Source: Crocinitomicaceae bacterium | GTDB lineage: Bacteria > Bacteroidota > Bacteroidia > Flavobacteriales_D > Sanyastnellaceae | Assembly (NCBI GenBank): GCA_002700285.1 | Contig: PACT01000028.1 | Location: 35,225 to 99,224 of the forward strand | Direction: 5' to 3' | Length of the DNA: 64,000 nucleotides | In this document: piece by piece, positions 9,593-16,845 of the stretch | Numbering within the stretch: the stretch's first letter is position 1 | Layout: every line of letters starts with the position of its first letter | The notes under the pieces: generated by a model | The model's input: the letters and a program-made list of their open reading frames with translations, nothing else | What the model was told of the DNA's origin: nothing | The model's database searches: none | Program-made: the position numbers and the translations under genes

Positions 9593-10609
9593 ATGGGAAC
9601 CTCTATGTTGAAAACACCTCTAATATCCGTTTTTGGATTCGCGCTACTTGCGGGAATCATGCTTGTTTGCACATCCAATGATGCGCAAGCTCAAGATCCA
9701 GAATTCACGCAATACTATGCGAACCCTCTGTTCTTAAACCCCGCTTTCGCTGGGTCCGACAGATGCCCTCGCATGGTTATGGCATACCGAAATCAATGGC
9801 CTGCCATGAGTGGATCCTATGTCACTCAAGCTGTTTCATATGACCAACACCTTCAAAGTATTCAAGGTGGTTTAGGTCTTACCGTCTTGCGTGATCAGGC
9901 TGGCCAAAACACACTTTCTACGACTCGAGTCACTGGAATGTATGCATATCAGCAAGCACTTACGCGTAAGATTTCGATACGCGCAGCGCTGGAAGCAAGT
10001 TACTTTCAGAAAGCACTCGATTGGAGCAATCTGACATTTGGTGACATGATTGATCCCCGACGTGGATTCATCTATGAAACCCAAGACACCCCCAGAGGCG
10101 GCACAGTTCAAAATGTAGATTTCGGTGCAGGGATGCTCGTATTCACTGAGAAATTTCATCTCGGTTTCGCTGCTCACCATCTGAATGAGCCAAATGAGTC
10201 TTTGGTTGTAGGATTAAGTCGTCTGCCTATGAAGCTCACAATTCATGGAGGCGGTAAATTCCCATTAAAGACAAATATTCGTAGAGAAGTAGTCGCATCT
10301 ATCTCTCCAAGTTTTCTCTTCCGTCAACAAGGTGAGTTTAAGCAAATGAATCTCGGCCTGTTCGTCAATAAAGGACCTCTCTTTGGAGGGGTTTGGTACC
10401 GAGGCGTTGTTTTTACTGACTACCGCGATGCTTTAATTGCTGTTGTAGGTGTCGAAACAGACATCATGCGTTTCGGGTACAGTTACGATATAACAATATC
10501 AGAGCTCACGCCCGCTACTGGTGGTGCTCACGAGCTAAGTATGACCTTAAAATTCGATTGCTCACAAAAAAAAGGCAAGTTCCGCAAAATACCTTGCCCT
10601 ACTTTTTAG
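9593..10609 (+). CDS. PorP/SprF family type IX secretion membrane protein
   Basis: Outer-membrane barrel of the PorP/SprF family; members help export or anchor specific T9SS substrates such as SprB-type adhesins. A signal peptide ends at AQAQD, followed by the family signature PEFTQYYANPLFLNPAFAGS and then YRNQWPAMSGSYVT. Three in-frame starts exist: GTG 9584, ATG 9593 and ATG 9605. A TATTATTG box at 9577-9584 resembles a -7 element and would overlap the GTG, so I favour 9593. It is divergent from porU and runs toward gldJ. Whether it is the PorP core subunit or a SprF paralogue cannot be decided, because no porK/L/M/N or sprB gene is adjacent. Confidence 0.88.
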   Translation: MGTSMLKTPLISVFGFALLAGIMLVCTSNDAQAQDPEFTQYYANPLFLNPAFAGSDRCPRMVMAYRNQWPAMSGSYVTQAVSYDQHLQSIQGGLGLTVLRDQAGQNTLSTTRVTGMYAYQQALTRKISIRAALEASYFQKALDWSNLTFGDMIDPRRGFIYETQDTPRGGTVQNVDFGAGMLVFTEKFHLGFAAHHLNEPNESLVVGLSRLPMKLTIHGGGKFPLKTNIRREVVASISPSFLFRQQGEFKQMNLGLFVNKGPLFGGVWYRGVVFTDYRDALIAVVGVETDIMRFGYSYDITISELTPATGGAHELSMTLKFDCSQKKGKFRKIPCPTF

Positions 10610-10690
10610 TTATATATGAACCTATAGATCTATTATCGGTCAAGCTAACCTGCAAGAACGATAAACTAACATTCTCAAAATATATATAAG

Positions 10691-12442
10691 ATGACCTGGA
10701 AAAATTCTTCAAGCATTCTTTCGCTTTTTATACTACTGACGGTACTTTCTGGCTGTTATTACGAACGTTCTGGTGCGACTGGATGGGCTTACAACGACGC
10801 AGCAAATGGTGGTTTTGAAAAAAGCACATTCTTTGAACAACAAACTGGCCCTGGATTGATTCTTGTCGAAGGAGGAACATTCACCATGGGACAAGTCGAA
10901 GACGATTTGATGGGGTCATGGGACAATTCGCCACGCAGGGTGACCGTTTCCACCTTCTATATGGACGAAACAGAAGTGACGAATCATTTTTGGCTAGAAT
11001 ATATCGCATGGTTAGAACGAATTTATGGTGACAACAACTCTGAAATAGTAGAAAGAGCGCTCCCTGACACGCTTGCTTGGCGCGAAAAACTTGCATACAA
11101 TGAGCCATTGGTGAAATACTACCTAAGACATCCTGCCTACCGTGAATATCCAGTTGTGGGGGTTTCTTGGAGACAAGCTAATGAATTCTGTAAATGGCGC
11201 ACCGACCGTGTGAATGAAGGTATTCTCATTAGAGAGGGACTGTTGGTTGACAATCCATACGGTCAATCAGATTTGGAGCACTTTACAACAGAGACTTATC
11301 TGAACAATCAGTATGTAGGGACTGGCGAAGTAGAAGGCGTGAAATCCTATGGTCAATCTGAATTCCGTGACATCTCACTTGAAGATGGATTGCTTCTCCC
11401 CGACTACAGATTGCCTACAGAAGCAGAGTGGGAATATGCAGCGCTGGGCCTCATCGGAAATAGCTACGGCGAACTTATTGAAGAGCGTAGAACGTATCCA
11501 TGGGACGGGCACTACATCAGAAATGATGAACTGAGATCGAAAGAATATGGAAACATCAACGCGAACTTTGTTCGTGGACGTGGTGACTTTATGGGTATCG
11601 CTGGAGATCTAGATGATTTTGGCGACATTACAGTAGATGTTCATCAATATGCACCAAACGATTACGGGCTATTTAATATGGCCGGAAATGTCAACGAATG
11701 GGTAATGGATGTGTATCGTCCATTTTCAAGTTTAGACAACGAGGAATTCCGTCCATTCAGAGGGAATAACTACCAAACAAAGGTGCTTAATGCTGAAGGA
11801 GATCCTGATGAAAAATACGAGTATGTTGTTTACGATCTGAACCGCATTGGAAATTTCCTATCCGATTACATGACAGAAAAAAGCAAAGGAGGAAGAGGAA
11901 TGGGTAAAGAAGATGAAGAGTTGATTGGTGCTGTCGAAATTGTGGTTGATGAAGCGATTGAGAAAAGTCAGGATAATCAAGACGAAGAAAGTGTGATGAC
12001 TTTGATTGCTGACGTGATGGAGGTCATTAAAGACAGCGATGCATTAATCGCAGCTGACTTGAGAAAAGGATTCAGTGAAAATATTGTTGCTGTGCCAGGT
12101 GACATGAAATACCGTGACGTTACTTTGGAAGAAAATCTAGGTCGATCCAACTACCGCGTCTCTGACAACATTGATTACAGGGATGGAGACACACATAGTT
12201 CTACATCATATAATACGCCAGAGGATGCAAATGCAAATTCGAGCCGCATGTATGATTACGGGAATTCGACATTGGTCAACAACGAATCTCGCGTATACAA
12301 AGGTGGAAGTTGGAATGATCGAGCGTACTGGCTTGTACCTGGTACCAGACGATTTTTAGACGAAAGGAAATCTTCATCAACTGTAGGGTTTCGTTGCGCA
12401 ATGACGCGTGTAGGGGCACCGGTACCTTTCCAGGGTCAATAA
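10691..12442 (+). CDS. gldJ: Gliding motility / T9SS lipoprotein GldJ
   Basis: Outer-membrane lipoprotein essential for gliding and T9SS function; it also stabilises GldK. A lipoprotein signal ends LTVLSG with Cys22. The sulfatase-modifying-factor (FGE-like) fold is split over the chain: VEGGTFTMGQ and FYMDETEVTNHFW near residues 55-100, RLPTEAEWEYAA near 240, NMAGNVNEWVMDVYRP near 335, and YKGGSWNDRAYW plus VGFRCAMT at the end. An acidic insert of about 100 residues (about 380-490) separates the last two parts and is typical of GldJ. Length 583 fits GldJ better than the shorter GldK. A strong terminator follows. Confidence 0.92.
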   Translation: MTWKNSSSILSLFILLTVLSGCYYERSGATGWAYNDAANGGFEKSTFFEQQTGPGLILVEGGTFTMGQVEDDLMGSWDNSPRRVTVSTFYMDETEVTNHFWLEYIAWLERIYGDNNSEIVERALPDTLAWREKLAYNEPLVKYYLRHPAYREYPVVGVSWRQANEFCKWRTDRVNEGILIREGLLVDNPYGQSDLEHFTTETYLNNQYVGTGEVEGVKSYGQSEFRDISLEDGLLLPDYRLPTEAEWEYAALGLIGNSYGELIEERRTYPWDGHYIRNDELRSKEYGNINANFVRGRGDFMGIAGDLDDFGDITVDVHQYAPNDYGLFNMAGNVNEWVMDVYRPFSSLDNEEFRPFRGNNYQTKVLNAEGDPDEKYEYVVYDLNRIGNFLSDYMTEKSKGGRGMGKEDEELIGAVEIVVDEAIEKSQDNQDEESVMTLIADVMEVIKDSDALIAADLRKGFSENIVAVPGDMKYRDVTLEENLGRSNYRVSDNIDYRDGDTHSSTSYNTPEDANANSSRMYDYGNSTLVNNESRVYKGGSWNDRAYWLVPGTRRFLDERKSSSTVGFRCAMTRVGAPVPFQGQ

Positions 12443-12474
12443 ACGTAAGGTATACAAAGACTTGAGACATGAAT

Positions 12475-12510
12475 AAAAGCCCCAACGTACGATTGTACGT
12501 TGGGGCTTTT
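12475..12510 (+). terminator. Rho-independent terminator after gldJ
   Basis: Perfect inverted repeat: AAAAGCCCCAACGTAC, a 4-nt GATT loop, then GTACGTTGGGGCTTTT. The 16-bp GC-rich stem ends in a T run, 32 nt after the gldJ stop and 26 nt before murF. It separates the T9SS block from the murF-tyrS genes. Confidence 0.9.
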
Positions 12511-12536
12511 AGTTGAAAATATATCAGGGTTGATAA

Positions 12537-13847
12537 ATGAATTTAAAAAAGTTATATAAACTTTACCAAGGCGCAGAAAACGGTGTCACCACAGACTCTC
12601 GGAAATGTGGCCCTGGGATGTTGTTTTTTGCAATCAAGGGAGAAAATTTTGATGGCAACAGGTTTGCACAAGAAGCCTTAAAAAAGGGATGTATTGCATC
12701 AGTAGTCGATGACGTGGAGATCGGTAAATCAGAGGGGATAGTTCATGTCGATAACGTCCTTGCGACGATTCAGAAATTGGCGACAATGCACCGAAGAAAC
12801 TTTGACATCCCCGTACTGGGACTTACGGGAAGCAATGGAAAGACAACCACAAAAGAGCTCATCAAGCTCGTTTTGTCAAATAAGTATAACGTTCACGCAA
12901 CAGAAGGAAATTTAAACAACCACCTTGGAGTGCCATTGACCCTTTTATCAATGCCCGTTGATTGTGAATTTCTAGTGGTCGAAATGGGCGCAAACCACAT
13001 GGGTGAAATCGCAGAATTGGCAAACATTGCAGAACCAAATTTCGGCATCATCACAAATATTGGTTTGGCTCATTTAGAGGGATTTGGAAGTGCAGAAGGC
13101 GTGAAAAAAGGAAAGACGGAGCTTTTTGATTACCTGCGCAGCACAAATAATTTGGATGGAAGTCACAAAATGGCCTTTGTACACGGAGGACATCCTGTAT
13201 TAATTGAAGTGTCTGAAGGGATGGAGAGAATTATCTTTGGAACTGATCAAGAAAAACCGCGGGTTGTGTTTAGCGGAGAAGGAATGAGACGCCAATTTAT
13301 GTGGGATGAAGACGGATACAAAAGCAACCCAGCCCCGATTCTATTGGAGGGTGATTACAATCTAGATAACATTTCTGCAGCCATCGCTGTGGGTCGGTTC
13401 TTCGACATCGAAAGAGAGGCTATAACAGCTTCAATCAGCAACTATGTTCCAACAAATAATAGATCACAGACGATCACAACTGATTCAAATGAGATTCTAT
13501 TAGATGCGTACAATGCAAATCCCTCAAGCATGGAGCAAGCGCTAAAATCCTTCGCATTACACAAAAAGAACCCGCGATTGGTGATTTTAGGTGACATGCG
13601 AGAACTCGGAACACATTCAATGCATTCACATTCCAGAATCGTGGAACTTTGTCATGAATTGGCATTAAATGCAATATTTGTGGGGGAAGCCTTTGGAGAA
13701 GTCTCACAAGTCAAAAACACCGGGCGTTTCTTCTCTTCCTTAGAGGAATTAATCTCTGAAATAAAGGGTGGGAAGATCAAAGGTGAAAATATTTTACTAA
13801 AAGGAAGTAGAGGAATGGCAATGGAACGTTTACTCCCCCTCCTCTAA
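12537..13847 (+). CDS. murF: UDP-N-acetylmuramoyl-tripeptide--D-alanyl-D-alanine ligase
   Basis: Cytoplasmic Mur ligase that adds D-Ala-D-Ala to the UDP-MurNAc tripeptide in peptidoglycan synthesis. The ATP-binding loop GLTGSNGKTTTKELI lies near residue 98. EGNLNNHLGVPLTLL and VVEMGANHMGEI are Mur-ligase central-domain motifs, and LLDAYNANPSSM plus LGDMRELG in the C-terminal domain are MurF-specific. Length 436 is normal. It stands alone rather than in a dcw cluster, as is common when murF neighbours gldJ in Flavobacteriia. tyrS follows after 16 nt. Confidence 0.95.
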   Translation: MNLKKLYKLYQGAENGVTTDSRKCGPGMLFFAIKGENFDGNRFAQEALKKGCIASVVDDVEIGKSEGIVHVDNVLATIQKLATMHRRNFDIPVLGLTGSNGKTTTKELIKLVLSNKYNVHATEGNLNNHLGVPLTLLSMPVDCEFLVVEMGANHMGEIAELANIAEPNFGIITNIGLAHLEGFGSAEGVKKGKTELFDYLRSTNNLDGSHKMAFVHGGHPVLIEVSEGMERIIFGTDQEKPRVVFSGEGMRRQFMWDEDGYKSNPAPILLEGDYNLDNISAAIAVGRFFDIEREAITASISNYVPTNNRSQTITTDSNEILLDAYNANPSSMEQALKSFALHKKNPRLVILGDMRELGTHSMHSHSRIVELCHELALNAIFVGEAFGEVSQVKNTGRFFSSLEELISEIKGGKIKGENILLKGSRGMAMERLLPLL

Positions 13848-13850
13848 TCA

Positions 13851-13858
13851 TATCTTTG
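13851..13858 (+). promoter_or_regulatory. Putative -7 box TATCTTTG immediately before tyrS
   Basis: Perfect TAnnTTTG match overlapping the 16-nt gap between murF and tyrS. The tyrS ATG starts only 5 nt after the box, so any transcript from it would be leaderless or nearly so. Confidence 0.45.
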
Positions 13859-13863
13859 CGACA

Positions 13864-15135
13864 ATGGATTTGATCGAAGAATTAAAATGGCGGGGAATGC
13901 TACACGACATCATGCCCGGGCTAGAAGACCAATTAAAAAAAGAAGCTACCACGGGATACGTGGGGTTTGACCCTACAGCGGACTCACTTCATATCGGGAA
14001 TCTCGTTCCGGTGATGCTCCTTGTGCATTGGCAAAGAGCGGGGCACAAACCCATGGTTTTGGTGGGTGGAGCGACTGGAATGGTCGGGGATCCAAGCGGA
14101 AAGACAAAAGAAAGACAGCTTCTGGATTTGGAAGTCATGCAACACAATCTTGACTGTCAGAAAGCGCAATTGAGTCGTTTTTTAGATTTTGAAGGAAAGA
14201 ATGGAGCGGCCGTCGTCAACAACTTTGATTGGTTTAAGAATATTAATTTCCTTGAGTTCATTCGTGACGTGGGGAAACATATCACCGTTAATTACATGAT
14301 GTCAAAAGACAGTGTGAAAAATAGACTGGAATCAGGGATGAGTTTTACGGAATTCTCTTACCAACTTGTTCAGGGGTACGATTTCTTCCACCTCTGGAAG
14401 AATGAAAACTGCATGGTGCAAATGGGTGGTAGTGACCAATGGGGAAATATAGTGACTGGCACTGAGCTGATTCGTAAAAAAGGTGGAGGTCAAGCATTTG
14501 CTCTGACAGCTCCGCTGCTCACAAAAGCCGATGGAAGTAAGTTTGGAAAGTCTGAAGGAGGGAATATTTGGATCGACAAAAAGAAAACGTCTGCATACAA
14601 ATTCTACCAGTACTGGATCAATTCCGCAGATGAAGATTCTGGGAAGTATCTCAGAATATTTACGTTAAAAGGAAAGGAGGAAATTGAATCTCTTGAAGCT
14701 CAGCATGCTGAAAACCCACGTGCCAGAATCCTACAAAAAGCATTGGCAGAGGACATCACGCTTCGCATACACGGACAAGAGGATTTAAAAACCGCAATAG
14801 CGGCGTCTGGTATTTTGTTTGGAAAAAGCGTCAAGGCTGACTTAGAAGCGTTGCCTGAATCGGAGTTTTTATCTGTCTTTGAAGGTGTTGATCAAACGAC
14901 CATCAAGGCCGATGTGTTATCAAATGGGATAGGAATTGTAGAATTACTTAGTGAACTCACTGGATTCCTCCCTTCAAAAGGTGAGGCGAGACGCGCATTG
15001 AAGGAAAACAGTATAAGAGTCAACAAAGACCTTGTAGATGATACGACGTCGATTACAACATCCGACCTTCTGAACGGCCGTCAATTGCTTCTCCAAAGAG
15101 GCAAGAAGACCTATTTCCTCGTATCAGTAGAATGA
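13864..15135 (+). CDS. tyrS: Tyrosyl-tRNA synthetase
   Basis: Class I aminoacyl-tRNA synthetase charging tRNA-Tyr. The HIGH-type motif is HIGN (about residue 42, DSLHIGNLVPVM). The KMSKS-type loop is KFGKS (about 226) in the typical TyrRS context ADGSKFGKSEGGNIW. The tyrosine pocket motif QGYDFFHLW and QMGGSDQWGNI are present. A C-terminal S4 RNA-binding domain (about 355-423) contains PSKGEARRALKENSIRVN. Length is normal for the bacterial TyrS type. Its stop is 1 nt from the stop of the convergent LuxE-like gene. Confidence 0.97.
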   Translation: MDLIEELKWRGMLHDIMPGLEDQLKKEATTGYVGFDPTADSLHIGNLVPVMLLVHWQRAGHKPMVLVGGATGMVGDPSGKTKERQLLDLEVMQHNLDCQKAQLSRFLDFEGKNGAAVVNNFDWFKNINFLEFIRDVGKHITVNYMMSKDSVKNRLESGMSFTEFSYQLVQGYDFFHLWKNENCMVQMGGSDQWGNIVTGTELIRKKGGGQAFALTAPLLTKADGSKFGKSEGGNIWIDKKKTSAYKFYQYWINSADEDSGKYLRIFTLKGKEEIESLEAQHAENPRARILQKALAEDITLRIHGQEDLKTAIAASGILFGKSVKADLEALPESEFLSVFEGVDQTTIKADVLSNGIGIVELLSELTGFLPSKGEARRALKENSIRVNKDLVDDTTSITTSDLLNGRQLLLQRGKKTYFLVSVE

Positions 15136-15136
15136 C

Positions 15137-16198
15137 TCAGAGCGATAGCAGATTACACCCCCTCACCTCAGCGTGATCAAATCTACCAAGCACTTCAAAC
15201 ATAGGCGTGTCTTCGTTGACTTTCATGCGGCCTAAGTCAGAGGTGGAGATAAATGCACAACTGTCAATATTTGCCAAATCAATGATCTGCAACCTGCCAG
15301 TTCTCCCAGGATTCAATATACATCCTGGATCAGCAGGGTCTCTCACAATGACTCTCATCCATGGTGGCGATTGAAAGAATCGACCATCAAGACTGTACGC
15401 CTGAGACAAAAGCTCTGTCATTCCATATTCACTTATGATTCGTACAAAAGGAAGTACACTTTGAATTCTAGCATGAACTTCTTCTCGGATAGGTTCTCGA
15501 CCATGCCCCTTCATCCCTCCTGTCTCTATAATTGTGAGAGACCACCCTTTTTCAACTCCTTTTTTTGCCCAAACGCCTGCTTCAATGCTCTCTAGCCATT
15601 TTAAAAGTGCGTGAGTAACACCTATCACAACAACGTCTTCATTTCTGTCTATCGACTTCTCAAGCTCATCTTCTAATGCTCTGTGATTGTCCAAATAAAA
15701 TTTATCATCCTGACCTGATATGCGCATAAATGACTTTGCCATGGCCACCAGAGAGGCATCTTCTCTTTCAATATATCCTGGAAGAAGCGCATAAAAAACA
15801 GAATTCTTTACAGGACTTACCAATTTACTATAGATGCGATTGGAGATTTCATGATACCACTCTAGAGACCGAACAAGATGTTTTGAACGAGATTTTGAGT
15901 GCGTTGTTCCAGAACTTCGATAGATGACTTCAGGATTGAATACACCAGTACAGATGTCATGATCACGAAAAGATTCCACCGGAAGACATGGAATATCTCT
16001 GTAGTCTCTGACATCCTCCGGATGGACATGAAGGAAGTCTGTGAAATTTTTATAGACTTTGTTGTTTTGGTACTGAAATCTAAAGACATCTAAGGCAAGT
16101 GACTGAAAATCTTCCTCATGACCAATAAATCCAAGGTTTCGTACACGAGAAATTAACTCATTTCGAGATGTATCAGGGAAATTTTCAGATAAATTCAT
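15137..16198 (-). CDS. LuxE-like acyl-protein synthetase/acyl-activating enzyme
   Basis: 353-residue member of the LuxE/phenylacetate-CoA-ligase-like adenylating family. YRSSGTTHSKSRSKHLV resembles the Ser/Thr/Gly-rich AMP-binding loop, ISEYGMTELLSQAYS is the A5-like YGxTE motif, and GRFDHAEVRGCN near the end corresponds to the hinge region. No luxC, luxD or luciferase gene is nearby, so bioluminescence is not implied. A role in activating a fatty or aromatic acid for transfer to a protein or other acceptor is inferred from the family. It is divergent from the lipoprotein at 16232 with only 33 nt between starts. Confidence 0.75.
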   Translation of the reverse strand: MNLSENFPDTSRNELISRVRNLGFIGHEEDFQSLALDVFRFQYQNNKVYKNFTDFLHVHPEDVRDYRDIPCLPVESFRDHDICTGVFNPEVIYRSSGTTHSKSRSKHLVRSLEWYHEISNRIYSKLVSPVKNSVFYALLPGYIEREDASLVAMAKSFMRISGQDDKFYLDNHRALEDELEKSIDRNEDVVVIGVTHALLKWLESIEAGVWAKKGVEKGWSLTIIETGGMKGHGREPIREEVHARIQSVLPFVRIISEYGMTELLSQAYSLDGRFFQSPPWMRVIVRDPADPGCILNPGRTGRLQIIDLANIDSCAFISTSDLGRMKVNEDTPMFEVLGRFDHAEVRGCNLLSL

Positions 16199-16218
16199 GG
16201 ACGCAAGTTCGGAAGTGG

Positions 16219-16226
16219 TAGCTTTG
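16219..16226 (+). promoter_or_regulatory. Putative -7 box TAGCTTTG for the small lipoprotein gene
   Basis: Matches TAnnTTTG and lies 5 nt before the ATG at 16232, inside the 33-nt divergent spacer shared with the LuxE-like gene. On the other strand, AACTTGCG (16202-16209) is a weaker candidate for that gene. Confidence 0.4.
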
Positions 16227-16231
16227 AATGA

Positions 16232-16744
16232 ATGAAAAACGTCAATTTAAGTTCTCGCGTCACATTAATATGTGCACTTTCTGCTTGTTTTGGTCTAGCT
16301 GGCTGCATTCCAGATCCCAATTATCCCATTGAACCTGAAATTGAATTCCTTTCTTTTAACGTTGATGAAAGTGAAAATGCGTTACTCTCTATTCATTTTA
16401 CCGATGGGGATGGGGATTTGGGATTAAATCAAAGCGATACGCTTGCACCATATTGTAGTACATGTGACCATCACTTCAATCTGAAATGTGAATACGACGA
16501 ACTCCGAAATGGTGTGTGGACGCACATCCCTTTAATTCCTGCCCAAGGACAGGTTCCGTTTTACTACCGAGTTCCCCGCGTTGAACCCTCCGGAACTCAC
16601 CCTGCGCTTAATGGCACGATTGAAATAGCAATGAACACCTGGTATCTTCAGTCTAATTTCGATACACTGAGATTTAGAATGACGCTAGAAGATAGAGACC
16701 TCAACATCTCCAATCAAGACACCACACGGTTAATTGTGAAGTAG
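16232..16744 (+). CDS. Hypothetical lipoprotein
   Basis: 170 residues with a lipoprotein signal ending GLAGC (Cys25), then PDPNYPIEPEIEF. The body contains an acidic motif TDGDGDLGLNQSDT that looks like a calcium-binding loop, and two CxxC-spaced cysteines (YCSTCDHHFNLKC). Small surface or periplasmic lipoproteins with a DGDGDLG loop are common in Bacteroidota, but I know no function for them. A hairpin follows. Confidence 0.8.
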   Translation: MKNVNLSSRVTLICALSACFGLAGCIPDPNYPIEPEIEFLSFNVDESENALLSIHFTDGDGDLGLNQSDTLAPYCSTCDHHFNLKCEYDELRNGVWTHIPLIPAQGQVPFYYRVPRVEPSGTHPALNGTIEIAMNTWYLQSNFDTLRFRMTLEDRDLNISNQDTTRLIVK

Positions 16745-16762
16745 AAAAATCGTGTTGCACTA

Positions 16763-16791
16763 AAATGGGCACCCTTTACGAGTGCCCATTT
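16763..16791. terminator. Hairpin between convergent genes
   Basis: AAATGGGCAC and GTGCCCATTT form a perfect 10-bp stem with a 9-nt loop between the convergent lipoprotein and lamin-tail genes. It could stop transcription from both sides; T runs are short. Confidence 0.65.
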
Positions 16792-16845
16792 CTCTATACA
16801 AATAGAGTACGATCAGAAAGTCCGATATCTATTTTATATATGCTA

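Noticed and set aside
10691-12442. Naming this gene gldK or a formylglycine-generating enzyme
   Set aside because: Length, acidic insert and position next to porU fit GldJ; a catalytic FGE site is not evident.
15137-16198. Bioluminescence locus
   Set aside because: Only a LuxE-like protein is present; no lux reductase, transferase or luciferase genes.
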